Source: Halegenticoccus soli
Lineage (GTDB): Archaea > Halobacteriota > Halobacteria > Halobacteriales > Haloferacaceae
Assembly: GCF_002844195.1 (NCBI RefSeq)
Contig: NZ_PEND01000011.1
Location: 1-64,000, forward strand
Length of the DNA: 64,000 nucleotides
Reading direction: 5' to 3'
The translations under genes and the position numbers were made by a program. The first letter of the stretch is position 1. Every line of letters starts with the position of its first letter. The notes beneath the pieces were generated by a model. The model was not told the origin of the DNA and searched no databases. It saw only the letters and a list, made by a program, of their open reading frames with translations. Of the stretch, positions 9,003-17,822 are shown in pieces.

Positions 9003-9296
9003 GTGAGAGGAGACGAAACCGATGCCGAGACGGTCGTCGAAACCGTCAATCTCATCTCGAAGAAGTGGTACCCGGTCATCATCCAGACGCTGCTGCCGGA
9101 TGGGTCGATCCGGTTCAACGAGTTGAAATGCCGGCACGACATCTCGGTGGAGGTGTTGACCAACAGCCTGGACGACTTGGCCGAGAACGACCTTGTGGAC
9201 CGCGTCGTGCTGAGCGAGCCGCCCCGGCGGGTCGAGTACGACCTGACCCGCCACGGACGGGATATGGAGTCGGTCATCGAGGCGCTGGCGGCGTAG
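9003..9296 (+). CDS. HxlR-family winged-helix transcription regulator
   Basis: This 97-residue winged-helix protein has the HxlR/DUF24 layout: I-S-K-K-W-Y-P-V-I-I-Q-T-L-L near the start, R-F-N-E-L-K in helix 2, then L-T-N-S-L-D-D-L-A-E-N-D-L-V-D-R in the recognition helix region, and Y-D-L-T-R-H-G at the wing. HxlR proteins are dimeric DNA-binding regulators responding to redox or small electrophiles. The GTG at 9003 is preferred because it leaves a normal-length protein; an upstream start at 8937 adds 22 unrelated residues. It sits directly upstream of a decayed two-component pair. Confidence 0.75.
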   Translation: MRGDETDAETVVETVNLISKKWYPVIIQTLLPDGSIRFNELKCRHDISVEVLTNSLDDLAENDLVDRVVLSEPPRRVEYDLTRHGRDMESVIEALAA

Positions 9297-9312
9297 GGAG
9301 AGAGAAAGACAC

Positions 9313-9810
9313 CTCGGAGAGGACACCCGGCCGCTCGTGCTCGTCGTCAACAACGACCCGCGGCTAGTCCGCATGCACAGCGGGCTGGCTCGAAGAGGAG
9401 TACCGCGTCGAGCGCACCTACGACGGGAAGGCGGCCCTCACGAAGGAGTCGACATCGTCCTCCTCGACCGGCGCATGCCGGGGCTGTCGGGCGAGTAGGT
9501 GCTCGATCGGATCCATGGGCTCCGCCTCGATTGCCGCGTCGTGATGCTCAGTGCCGTCGAGCCGGACTTCGACATCCTGGAGATGGGGTTCGACGATTAC
9601 GTCGTCAAGCCGGGTGACAGGGAGCGCCTCCTCGAAACGATCGCCGACGTGCTGGCACGGAACGCGTACGACGACGCGGTCTATGAATACCTCACCCTCA
9701 GCGCGAAGCGGGCGCTCCTCGAAGCGGGCAAGCCGACGGAGTCGCCGCGCAACGCGATCGTCATAGCGTCCGTACTCGAATCCGAACTGCAGACGGCGGA
9801 GCGGCTGTAG
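9313..9810 (+). pseudogene. HalX-type response regulator, interrupted
   Basis: Pieces of a receiver domain are clear: L-V-L-V-V-N-N-D-P where V-D-D-E-P is normal, then D-I-V-L-L-D-R-R-M-P-G-L-S-G-E, and later D-D-Y-V-V-K-P with the conserved lysine. A HalX domain follows (A-Y-D-D-A-V-x-E-Y-x-x-L-x-x-K-x-A-L-L-E). The gene is broken by an in-frame TAG at 9496-9498 right after the phosphoacceptor loop, by a frame change in the receiver's first half, and by loss of an acidic pocket residue. The remaining open frame from 9499 is not a normal gene. Confidence 0.75.
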
Positions 9811-10202
9811 GGCGGAATCGAGCTCTCGCCCGACGGCGACGTCCGCGACGTGGTGGTGCGGGCGAATGAGATCCTCGCCTTGATGTTAAGCAACGCTGTC
9901 CGCTACACCGGCAAGGACATGCCGGCGGAGCGCGTGAGCGTCAAGGCCGACGTCGGCGTGGATTCTGATTCCGACACCGACGCCGATCGCGAGACTGTCT
10001 GAGTCGCGGACAACGGACCCGGGATTTCGGACCGGCGGAAGGAGTCGACCTTCGGCGAGGACGAGCGGGGGCCAGACAGCTCCGGGATGGGCATTGGGCT
10101 GTATCTCGTCGAGCAACTGGTCGCGCAGTACGGCGATCGAATCTGGTCGAGGACAACGAACCTGAGAGATCGGTGTGCTGCGTCGAACTCCGGTACGCCT
10201 GA
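9811..10202 (+). pseudogene. Histidine kinase ATPase-domain fragment
   Basis: Only the HATPase_c part of a haloarchaeal sensor kinase is left. An N-box-like stretch reads M-L-S-N-A-V-R-Y-T-G, a G1 box reads V-A-D-N-G-P-G-I, a G2 box reads G-M-G-I-G-L-Y-L-V, and a typical C-terminal end finishes V-E-L-R-Y-A before the TGA at 10200-10202. An in-frame TGA at 10000-10002 precedes the G1 box, and a one-base shift is needed near 10147 to join the last part. The sensor and dimerisation domains are absent. It follows the HalX regulator relic directly. Confidence 0.75.
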
Positions 10203-10214
10203 CGCACGCCGCGT

Positions 10215-10239
10215 ATTACGAGGCCGATAATAATGCTCG
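10215..10239 (+). promoter_or_regulatory. Promoter of the shared TTA/ATAATAA class
   Basis: The site reads ATTACGAGGCCG then ATAATAATGC, with TTA 11 bases before ATAATAA. It lies 56 bases upstream of the GTG chosen for the GT4 gene. This supports that start over the long upstream extension, which would run through the promoter. Confidence 0.55.
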
Positions 10240-10294
10240 CCGGAAGGGTACACCCGGACATGAGAACGCGAAGTGGAACGGGAGTCGGTCCGAC

Positions 10295-11650
10295 GTGACC
10301 GAGCGGCTCAACGTCGGGTTCGTCCCGGCGGAGTGTCCTGGCGCGGCCGGGACCGGGGCGGTCCGGACCTCGACACTGCTCATCGAACGGCTCTCGCGGC
10401 GGCACGACCTGACGGTGTACGTGTCGAGCCAGATGGACGCCGCCGAGGCGGACCTGCCGGCGCAGGACCGCGTGGAGTACGTGCTCCACGACAACCTCTC
10501 GAAACTCCCGCATCCGATCACGGCGAAACACCGGGCGCTGCGGAAGGAGCTCGACGCACTGACCCGTCACGATCTCGTCCACTCGTACTCGTCCGCGTTT
10601 GTCCCGGTGCTCGCCGACCTCAACACGCCGACGCTGTCAACGCTCAACTCCTACGTGCCAGTTTGCCCAAAAGGCGACATGATGTATCACGGCGAGCGGA
10701 AGTGCGGGGGTCCGTCGCCCCTGAAGTGTGTCGGCTGTGTCGCGGCGACCGGGCTCGAACGGCGGCAGGGGCTCGAACGGGAGCTCCGAAGCGCCTATTC
10801 GTCGCTCGGGAAGCTTGACCTCGTCCGGAAGTCGATGGCGCGCGCTGATGAGATCGATGCGTACCACGCGCTCTCGCCGCACATGAAGGCCGACTACGCC
10901 GACCTCGGCTTTCCGGCGGACCGGATCACCGTCATCCCGCACTTCTACGACGAGGCGTTCCGCCGCGAGTTCCGCCGATCCATCCCTGCCGACGAAGCAT
11001 CGGAGGTAGACCTCGACGGCGGTTCTGCCGCTCTCGAAGGCGATTCGACCGCATTCGAAGACGGCCCAATCACGCTGCTGTACGTCGGCGCACTACAGGA
11101 TATCAAGGGCGTCCACGTGCTCGTCCGTGCGCTCCCGCACATCCGATCGCGCGGGCACAATGCGCGGCTTCAGATCGCGGGCGCGGGGCCGTTCGGCGAC
11201 CGGCTCCGGGCGCTTGCGCGCGAGGTCGGCGCGGACGAGCACATCGACTGGCTCGGCTACGTCGACCACGGTGACCTCCCGGAAGTCTACGGGTCCGCCG
11301 ACGCGTTCGTCTATCCGGGCCTCATCGACGAACCGTTCGGACGGGTCGTCTTGGAGGCGCTGTCGACGCGGACGCCGATCGTCGTCTCCGACGTCGGCAG
11401 CATGGACTACATCGTTGGCGACGCTGGCGAGCTGTTCAAACCGGGCGACGAGCTGTCGCTCGCGGACGCCTTCGACCGACTCGTCGCCGACTACGACGCG
11501 CACTACGGCGCGATCCCCGACGAACTTGACCGATTCGCACCCGAGACGGTCATCGAGAAGTTCTCGGAGTTATACAGGAAAGTCACCGCCGGGAGGCAGA
11601 ACCATGACGCGCAATCCCGCGGTGAGCTACCGACTTTCGGCGCTCGCTAG
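10295..11650 (+). CDS. GT4-family glycosyltransferase
   Basis: This 451-residue GT-B glycosyltransferase has an N-terminal acceptor domain beginning V-G-F-V-P-A-E and a C-terminal Glycos_transf_1 domain. That domain starts L-Y-V-G-A-L-Q-D-I-K-G-V and carries the E-P-F-G-R-V-V-L-E-A-L motif (E-x7-E type) that binds the nucleotide sugar. A short Cys-rich stretch (C-P-K-G-D…C-G-G…C-V-G-C) in the N-terminal half is unusual and might bind metal. It would act at the cytoplasmic face in glycan assembly. The GTG at 10295 is chosen because a promoter-like site lies just upstream. Its stop overlaps the end of the convergent beta-helix gene by four bases. Confidence 0.8.
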   Translation: MTERLNVGFVPAECPGAAGTGAVRTSTLLIERLSRRHDLTVYVSSQMDAAEADLPAQDRVEYVLHDNLSKLPHPITAKHRALRKELDALTRHDLVHSYSSAFVPVLADLNTPTLSTLNSYVPVCPKGDMMYHGERKCGGPSPLKCVGCVAATGLERRQGLERELRSAYSSLGKLDLVRKSMARADEIDAYHALSPHMKADYADLGFPADRITVIPHFYDEAFRREFRRSIPADEASEVDLDGGSAALEGDSTAFEDGPITLLYVGALQDIKGVHVLVRALPHIRSRGHNARLQIAGAGPFGDRLRALAREVGADEHIDWLGYVDHGDLPEVYGSADAFVYPGLIDEPFGRVVLEALSTRTPIVVSDVGSMDYIVGDAGELFKPGDELSLADAFDRLVADYDAHYGAIPDELDRFAPETVIEKFSELYRKVTAGRQNHDAQSRGELPTFGAR

Positions 11651-13293
11651 GGCGTCTGATTGCCTTCCAGCTGGAGGTTCGTCGTGCCCCGGTCGTCGAT
11701 GCCGTTGTACAGCACGCTGTCGACGATGGTGACGTCGCTGTTGCCGGCGAGGAGTTTGACCGCCTCGGCACCGTTGTACGCCCGCGCGGTGACGCCGCTA
11801 ATCGTCGTCCCGCTGGCGTCGTTGACGATCGCGTGGTGCGTCGACTCGTATGTGCCGGACTCGATCGTGCAGTTGTCACCGGTGAGGGTGATCGCGCGGC
11901 GGTAGCCGCCGCCGGGCTGGTCCACCGTCAGGCCCACGAACTCGCTGCCGCCGCGATCGCACCGGATTGCGCTGCGGCCGCCAGAGGCGCCGGAGGCGTC
12001 GCCCGTGACGGTGACGCCCTCAACTTGGACCTGGCCGTTGCCGTCGCGGATCTGGATGGCCTGCCCGCCGCTGTCCATCGAGATGTCCGTGTCGCTGATT
12101 TCAATGTCGCCGCTGCCGTCTTTGAGAACGATCCCGTCGTTGATCACACCACTTGCGATGGTGATCGAACTATTCGCGATCTGCGCCGACGATACCTCGC
12201 TCAACACCGAAATCGCGTCCCCGTTAGGCGCGTCGAGCTTAATCGTCGTGTTCTCGACGACCATGTTCTGACCGGCGTCGAGGCGGATTCCCGGCTGATT
12301 CTGATCGCGATTCCGATTCTCGTCGATGATGATCGTGGCGTTTCTGACGGCGCTCCCGTCGCCGGCGAGGCGGATGTTCGCGACGTTGCTGTTCTTGAAC
12401 GTGCCGCCGTCGACGATCACGCGCCCGTTTGTCCCTGAGACGTACAGCCCGTTGTCTGGGAACGCCCCGATCTCCGTGTCACGGACGGTGAGTTCGCCGC
12501 GGTGGTAGGGGCTCAGGAGGAGTCCGGTCGGACCGGTTTCAACCGTCGGGTCGGCGTCGTCCGACGCGTTGGCCGTGAACAGTCCACCGTCCGGCATCCG
12601 TACCCGCTCCACGAGTCCCGTTCCCGCGGAGTCGACGATGTCGACGAGCATCGGGCCCCACGTCCCGCTATCGTGTTCGCCGATGAACTCCACGTCGTGG
12701 ATACAGCACCCGTTCACCTGCGCCTGGATGCCGCGGAGTCCGGTATTCGACGCGGTGAAGTCGAACGTGAACCCGCCGACTTCGAGCCACTCGCCCGGGC
12801 TGTAGTAGGTGCCAAGCTTGAAGAGGCGGGCCTGCCCCGAGAAGTCGTCCCCAGAGGCCGGAACGATCGTCGTCTCGCCCGCTTCGCCCTGCAACCAGAG
12901 ATGGTCGAAGTCGGTGAAGCGGATCTGCTCGTCCATATAGTACTCACCCGGCGGGAAGTACAGCTGGACGTTGTCGGCGAGGAGCTCTTGGAGTCCCGAC
13001 ACGATCGATTCATTTCCGGTATTGTCGAGGCCACCGTCCTCGACGACGTTGATGCGCTCGTATCCCCCCTCGGGTTCGACGTCGCACGAGGCCTCTTCCG
13101 GGGAGGACGGCTGCTCTTGCTCCGGTTCCGAGTGATCGGGGGTATCGGCCGGGTCCGTCGGACAGAAGTCGGCGGCAGACGCCCGATTCGAAACCGCGCC
13201 GGCACCGACTGCCGCGCCCAGTACGCCGAGGAAAGACCGGCGAGCATACGATCGTGAACTCGAGTCCGAATTCCGTTCTGGAGTCCCAGACAT
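11647..13293 (-). CDS. Tat-exported right-handed beta-helix protein
   Basis: This 548-residue protein has a twin-arginine signal (A-R-R-S-F-L-G-V-L-G-A-A-V-G-A-G, residues about 18-33) with a likely cleavage after A-S-A. After a P/E-rich linker comes a pectate-lyase-like start (I-N-V-V-E-D-G-G-L-D-N-T…F-P-P-G-E-Y-Y) and a long right-handed beta-helix of repeated strand-turn units rich in N, G and D. It is likely outside the cell, bound to or acting on a surface polysaccharide; no catalytic site can be assigned. A decayed paralogue lies immediately upstream (13540-14560), so this was a tandem pair. Confidence 0.8.
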   Translation of the reverse strand: MSGTPERNSDSSSRSYARRSFLGVLGAAVGAGAVSNRASAADFCPTDPADTPDHSEPEQEQPSSPEEASCDVEPEGGYERINVVEDGGLDNTGNESIVSGLQELLADNVQLYFPPGEYYMDEQIRFTDFDHLWLQGEAGETTIVPASGDDFSGQARLFKLGTYYSPGEWLEVGGFTFDFTASNTGLRGIQAQVNGCCIHDVEFIGEHDSGTWGPMLVDIVDSAGTGLVERVRMPDGGLFTANASDDADPTVETGPTGLLLSPYHRGELTVRDTEIGAFPDNGLYVSGTNGRVIVDGGTFKNSNVANIRLAGDGSAVRNATIIIDENRNRDQNQPGIRLDAGQNMVVENTTIKLDAPNGDAISVLSEVSSAQIANSSITIASGVINDGIVLKDGSGDIEISDTDISMDSGGQAIQIRDGNGQVQVEGVTVTGDASGASGGRSAIRCDRGGSEFVGLTVDQPGGGYRRAITLTGDNCTIESGTYESTHHAIVNDASGTTISGVTARAYNGAEAVKLLAGNSDVTIVDSVLYNGIDDRGTTNLQLEGNQTP

Positions 13294-13539
13294 AATCGTC
13301 TACTGGACACTCTTTCACTGAGAAAAGTGTTTTGGACGAGCGTTCGTATATCGGCCATAAAAGTCATAAGTGATGAAATCTAGCTTATCGTAATCATATA
13401 AAATATACAGGAGAAAACGAATTACAACTTCTGCTATCGATAAATTCTCGTAAAATAGCGCGAATCGTGGAGGCCGAGCGACCTGCGCCCGAGCGGTTCG
13501 AATCTCGGCGGCGACCGGGCACCGCGCGGCGGCTTCCGC

Positions 13540-14560
13540 CGCTTAGTCGACGAGTCGCTGTTTCCGTCGAGGAGATTGACGGCAGCGTAGCCGTCGTAGG
13601 ACTTTACAGTGAGGTCGTAGATGACCGTCTCGCTGGCGTTGTTGACGATCGGATGGTACGTCGACTCGTACTCGCCGTAGACGACAATGCAGTCGTCACC
13701 GTTAATACTGAGCGCGTGGCGATAGTCGTCTCCGGGTTGTCTCATCGTGTTCACAGAGAACTGACAGTCGTCGCGATCGTAGCGGATGGTGTTTCGGCCG
13801 GCGTCGACGACGTGCCCGTTCGCGCCCGAGACGTACAGGCCGTTGTCCGGAACGGTCCGATCTCGAAGTCGTCGACCCAAAATTTCCCGCTGTAATAGGG
13901 GCTCAGGATGAAACCGGCCGGACCGATGTCGACCGTCGGAGTCCCGCCACCGGACGTGTTGATCGTGGACTTTCCACCGTCCGGTATCCGAACCCGTTCG
14001 ACGGAGCCGATCCAATCGGGATCGACGATGTCGACGAGCATCGGCCCCCACGTCTCGCTATCGTGTTCGCCGACGAACTTCACATTGTGGATGTAATAAT
14101 CTTTTACCTGTGCCTGGATCGCCTGGAGCCGGGCGTTAGGTGCCGTGAAGCTGAACGTGAGGCCGGCGAGTAGAATCAGTCGCCCAGGCAGTAGCAGATG
14201 CCGAACTTAAATAGCCAGGATTCGCCGGAAAACCCGTCCGCCGGCGCCGGGACGGACGTCGTCTGGCCGGCGTACCCTTACAGCCAGAGCTTCTCGAATC
14301 CAGTGAAGCGGATCTGCTCGTCCAGGCAGTACTCGCTCGGCGGGAAGTACAGCCGCACGGTGTCGTCGAGAAACTCTCGAAGCCCCGGGACGATCGACTC
14401 GCGACTGGTGTTGTCGAGGCCGCCGTCCTCGACGACGTTGATGTGTTCTACCCGCTGCCGGCCGAGGCGCGGCCTGCCGCCGCACCGGCGCCGAGCGTCG
14501 CGCCCACCGCTTTGAGGAAGGAGCGACGGCCGAGCGACGGGGTTTCAAGCTCTGTTCTAT
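13540..14560 (-). pseudogene. Decayed paralogue of the Tat beta-helix protein
   Basis: Pieces line up with the neighbouring intact protein in order. They are a twin-arginine segment (G-R-R-S-F-L-K-A-V-G-A-T-L-G-A-G, near 14500-14540), I-N-V-V-E-D-G-G-L-D-N-T with F-P-P-S-E-Y (14340-14440), E-H-D-S-E-T-W-G-P-M-L-V-D-I-V-D (14000-14075), and the C-terminal Y-E-S-T-Y-H-P-I-V-N-N-A-S end (13600-13680). No start codon is in frame before the Tat segment. There is an in-frame stop after E-K-L-W-L (near 14280), several frame changes, and about 0.5 kb of the central helix is missing. Confidence 0.8.
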
Positions 14561-14721
14561 TACCTCAAAATATTTGATTTTTAAAGCTTCTGCGGCAGAA
14601 ACCTGCTTCGAAAATGAATCAGTCAAATGACCATAAGAGTAAGAACTAGTGAGAAAGAAGCCGATCGGATCGGAGTGCAAGTGCAGTAGGACGAAACGTG
14701 AATTTCGAGGGTTAGAGCTGG

Positions 14722-15309
14722 TCAGCGTCCACGACAGTCGATCCCGACAACCGCCCGACGTAGCGTTGCGACCCCCGGTGCGCCGTCGACGATCCAAAGC
14801 ACGAACGCCGCGAGAAACGGCCCGAAGTACACCATCAGAACCCCAATCTGTTCCGAAGTTGAAAGGAGTTCGAGGAAGGCAGAGAGGTAGACGTTCACTC
14901 GTTCGAACATCGTGTACTCCGTCCCGTACTCGGGGAGCGTGACGAGCGGCCACAGCACCCGTTCGACGCCGAACCCGTCGCCCGTCGCGAGCGGGGCCAC
15001 GACGTCGCCGGCGAGGTGCGACCAGTAGCCGATGACGAACGCGACGCCGAGTTCGCGCCGGTCGACACGGACGCCGAGCAGAAGCGCGAGGAGGCCGACC
15101 GGAACGGCCACGAACGCCGAGTGCCCGACGGCGTACCCCTGTGGGAACAGCCCGAGTCCCCAGGCGAGCGGCTTATCCACGAGATCCGGTAGCTGCGTCG
15201 CGATCAGCAGTACGAACACGGACGGTCCGTCGGGCGGTCGCCCGCGGACGGCGCGCGAGCCCAGCGAGTACAGGATGTAGCCGAAGGCCGCGTGCCCCCA
15301 CGGCCACAT
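14722..15309 (-). CDS. DUF457-type membrane metal-dependent hydrolase (YdjM-like)
   Basis: This 195-residue protein has four or so hydrophobic segments. It has the family histidines near the start (W-G-H-A-A-F-G-Y), an L-P-D-L-V-D-K-P motif around residue 40, G-H-S near residue 62 and S-H-L-A-G-D-V near residue 97. Together these form the putative metal site of DUF457/YdjM inner-membrane hydrolases. The substrate is not known. Its ATG overlaps the TAA of the upstream DUF1616 gene (TAATG), so the two are co-translated from one message. Confidence 0.75.
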   Translation of the reverse strand: MWPWGHAAFGYILYSLGSRAVRGRPPDGPSVFVLLIATQLPDLVDKPLAWGLGLFPQGYAVGHSAFVAVPVGLLALLLGVRVDRRELGVAFVIGYWSHLAGDVVAPLATGDGFGVERVLWPLVTLPEYGTEYTMFERVNVYLSAFLELLSTSEQIGVLMVYFGPFLAAFVLWIVDGAPGVATLRRAVVGIDCRGR

Positions 15310-16322
15310 TACGTCCGGGCCTCCGCGGGTGACGAGACCGCCTCACGGCTCTGCGACTGCTGGCCGTCGGGGGGAGTCAGCCAGACGTGGACGGTCCGGT
15401 ACGCGTCGTCCCGGGTCGCTTCGCCGGGGTCGCCCTTGAACAGGAGGAACGCGACACGCGTCCGCTCCCCGTCGGCGGAGGCGGAAACGTCGTAGGGCAC
15501 GCGCTTCGTCTGGCCCTCCCGGACGGTGGTGCTGAACCGATCCAGCTCGGACGCCTCGGCGACGCTCCCGTCCGGGTTCACGCGTTCCAGCCGCACGACC
15601 GTCGTGTACGTCGTCTCCTCGCCCTCGTGGTTGCCGATCGCCACGTGGACCGTTCCGCCGTTGCGGACGGCCTCGGCGGCGTTCTCGTTCGTGAAGTTGC
15701 CGTCCTGTTCTGTGACGAGGTAGTACTCGGTGAGCGGATCGCTGTCGATGGGGCTGGCGATGGCGTACGCGCCCGTCCCCGCCAGCAGCAGCAGGCTCGC
15801 AGCGAGCGCGAGGCTGTACACCCCGCCTCCGCCGAGCGCGCCCTCGGCGCTCGCGCCGAGTTCTTCGAATGCGTGGTACCGGTCTGCCGGATCGAGCCAC
15901 GCGCGTCGCGCCATCGCGACTGCGAGACACATCAGCGTGAACCCGGTGAGCACGTACAGGAGGGGAACGGCGCTGATCCCGGACGGCGTAAAGTTGAGTC
16001 CGAGGAGGACCAGCGGGACGATCGCGAGGCTCAGCGCCACGGAGAGCACGGCGCGCTCGCCCGTTCCGATTTGGAAGTACTCGCGCCCGGTCGGATCGAC
16101 CACCTGCGCCCGATCGAGCGCTCGAAGCGTCCTGGACGGCGCGTATCTGTCGGGGAAGAGGACGGCGAGGAAGGCGTAGCCGGGGACGAACAACACGACC
16201 GGCAACAGCAGCACGATGCGGGGGAAGCCGCTGACGCCGAGAACGAGAACCGCGCCGGCGGCCACGAGCGTCACGAGGGCTGCCAGCACGAGGTCTCCGG
16301 CCCACCTGTACACAGCTGTCAT
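15309..16322 (-). CDS. DUF1616 membrane protein
   Basis: This 337-residue protein matches DUF1616. Two N-terminal membrane segments are separated by F-V-P-G-Y-A-F-L-A-V-L-F-P, then come two more hydrophobic segments around residues 95-140, a further one near 175-195, and a C-terminal extracytoplasmic beta-sandwich-like region (residues about 205-325) with the T-E-x-x-G-N-F and N-G-G-T-V-H-V-A-I-G-N-H-E-G stretches. DUF1616 proteins are common in archaeal surface-glycan clusters but have no known activity. It is the first gene of a two-gene unit with the DUF457 protein. Confidence 0.8.
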   Translation of the reverse strand: MTAVYRWAGDLVLAALVTLVAAGAVLVLGVSGFPRIVLLLPVVLFVPGYAFLAVLFPDRYAPSRTLRALDRAQVVDPTGREYFQIGTGERAVLSVALSLAIVPLVLLGLNFTPSGISAVPLLYVLTGFTLMCLAVAMARRAWLDPADRYHAFEELGASAEGALGGGGVYSLALAASLLLLAGTGAYAIASPIDSDPLTEYYLVTEQDGNFTNENAAEAVRNGGTVHVAIGNHEGEETTYTTVVRLERVNPDGSVAEASELDRFSTTVREGQTKRVPYDVSASADGERTRVAFLLFKGDPGEATRDDAYRTVHVWLTPPDGQQSQSREAVSSPAEART

Positions 16323-16526
16323 CGGGTCACAATACCGCGCCGCGCGATAAAAAACCCTTCAGACTGTTTATCTCAGGAGCGTCGATTTCGCCGGTCTAAA
16401 CGGTACCTAAACGCGATTCGCGCGCACGGACCGCCCCACGTGGTACCGAATAGCACGATACGTCTGCGGCACACATGATCTGTATCTGTCACCTATTCCC
16501 CCTCTTATCGAACGGATATCCGCCCT
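16323..16526. other. Divergent intergenic region
   Basis: This gap separates the DUF1616 gene (minus) from the aminotransferase unit (plus). A T-run before GATAAAAAACCC near 16345-16358 can serve as the TATA region for the minus gene. Near 16500 and 16524 the string CCCTCTTA(T/G)CG occurs twice as a direct repeat about 24 bases apart; the second copy is part of the promoter signature at 16527. Confidence 0.35.
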
Positions 16527-16551
16527 CTTAGCGGACCGATAATAAAGCGCC
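16527..16551 (+). promoter_or_regulatory. Promoter of the shared TTA/ATAATAA class
   Basis: The site reads CTTAGCGGACCG then ATAATAAAGC, with TTA 11 bases before ATAATAA. Transcription would begin around 16566-16570, just before an ATG at 16573. The first translated codon may therefore belong to a small upstream frame rather than to the aminotransferase. Confidence 0.6.
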
Positions 16552-16572
16552 TGTGAGGGCAGCGACTAGGTG

Positions 16573-16692
16573 ATGCAAGGACTGGGTCAATCGGGCGCAC
16601 CGCCGTCGCGGACCGGCGGTCGGCGGCGCGCTACGTTCCCGGCACCGACGGGCGGGAACCGGCGCGGAAACGACGGGGGGGTGGCCCCGTGA
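16573..16692 (+). CDS. Possible 39-residue leader peptide, translationally coupled
   Basis: An ATG at 16573 lies about 33 bases after the TATA box of the preceding promoter, a spacing that fits a leaderless or near-leaderless haloarchaeal message. The frame runs 39 codons and its TGA overlaps the GTG of the aminotransferase gene (GTGA at 16689-16692), the geometry used for translational coupling. The peptide is rich in G, R and P and resembles nothing I know. Such overlaps also arise by chance in GC-rich DNA, so this is a possibility only. Confidence 0.35.
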   Translation: MQGLGQSGAPPSRTGGRRRATFPAPTGGNRRGNDGGVAP

Positions 16693-17822
16693 CCATCCCC
16701 ATTGCGGATCCGGACATCGGCGACGCGGAGCTGAAGGGCGTCGTCGACGTGCTCGAATCGGGCATGCTCGCCGACGGCGACGTGGTTCGGGAGTTCGAGG
16801 ACCGCTTCGCCGAGTACTGCGGGACGGAGTACGCCGTCGCCACCTCGAACGGGACGACGGCGCTGCACGCCGCGCTGGTCGCCGCCGGAATCGGCGAGGG
16901 CGACACGGTCGTCACGACGCCCTTTTCGTTCGTCGCCACGGCGAACACGATCCACTTCGCCGGGGCGACACCGCTCTTCGCCGACGTCGATCCGGCGACG
17001 TACAACCTCGATCCGCGCTCGGTCGAGGAAGTCGCGCGCGAGCGCGGCGGGGACGTCGACGCCATCCTCCCCGTCCACCTGTACGGGCTGCCGGCCGAGA
17101 TGGATCGCCTCCGCGAGATCGCCGACGAGTACGACGCGACGCTCGTCGAGGACGCGGCGCAGGCGCACGGCGCCGAGTACCGCGGCCGTCGGGCCGGCTC
17201 GCTCGGCGACGCGGCGTGCTTCTCGTTTTATCCCACGAAGAACATGACGACGGGCGAAGGCGGGATCATCACCACCGACGACGAGGAGATCGCGCGGGCC
17301 GCAGCGAGCTTCGTCAACCACGGACGCGGCCCGGACGGCGGCTACGCGCACGTCGACCACGGGCACAACTTCCGGATGACGAACCTCGCGGCCGCGATCG
17401 GTCTCGGCCAGCTCGACCGGCTCGACGAGTTCGTCGAAGCGCGGCGAGCCAACGCCGCCGCCCTGACGGACCGACTCGACGAAACGCCGGCAATCGCGCC
17501 CGTCGAGCCCGACGACCGCCGCCACGCGTACCACCAGTACACGGTCCGGTGCGGCAACCGCGACGCCGTCCGCGACGCGCTTGGGGAGCGCGGGGTCGGC
17601 AGCGCGGTGTACTACCCGACGCCCATCCACCGGCTCGAAGCGTTCGAGTGGTACGAGGGACCCGCCGCGCCGGTTGGCGACGCTGTGGCGGAGCAGGTGC
17701 TGTCCCTGCCGGTCCACCCGAAGCTCTCGAAGGGGGACCTGGAGACGATCGGCGACGCGGTCTCGGAGATCGAGATCGAACCGGCGGCCGCCGCCGACGA
17801 AGCGGAGGCGCACTATGTCTGA
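16689..17822 (+). CDS. DegT/DnrJ/EryC1/StrS sugar aminotransferase (WbpE-like)
   Basis: This 377-residue PLP-dependent aminotransferase acts on nucleotide-linked keto-sugars. It shows S-N-G-T-T-A-L-H-A-A-L (cofactor phosphate binding), V-E-D-A-A-Q-A-H-G with the aspartate contacting the PLP ring, and K184 in Y-P-T-K-N-M-T-T-G-E-G-G, the lysine that forms the internal aldimine. With the oxidoreductase, acetyltransferase and 6-dehydrogenase genes that follow, the best guess is transamination of UDP-3-keto-GlcNAcA, as done by WbpE; the exact substrate is inferred. The GTG start at 16689 is supported by the conserved N-terminal I-P-I-A-D-P-D-I. Confidence 0.85.
   Translation: MTIPIADPDIGDAELKGVVDVLESGMLADGDVVREFEDRFAEYCGTEYAVATSNGTTALHAALVAAGIGEGDTVVTTPFSFVATANTIHFAGATPLFADVDPATYNLDPRSVEEVARERGGDVDAILPVHLYGLPAEMDRLREIADEYDATLVEDAAQAHGAEYRGRRAGSLGDAACFSFYPTKNMTTGEGGIITTDDEEIARAAASFVNHGRGPDGGYAHVDHGHNFRMTNLAAAIGLGQLDRLDEFVEARRANAAALTDRLDETPAIAPVEPDDRRHAYHQYTVRCGNRDAVRDALGERGVGSAVYYPTPIHRLEAFEWYEGPAAPVGDAVAEQVLSLPVHPKLSKGDLETIGDAVSEIEIEPAAAADEAEAHYV

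Noticed and set aside
13440-13540. Possible tRNA because of GGTTCGAATC near 13486-13495
   Set aside because: The T-loop-like string is not surrounded by paired acceptor and anticodon stems, and it adjoins pseudogene sequence.
13467-13895. 142-codon plus-strand frame over the beta-helix pseudogene
   Set aside because: The opposite strand contains homologous pieces in order, so this is an antisense frame.
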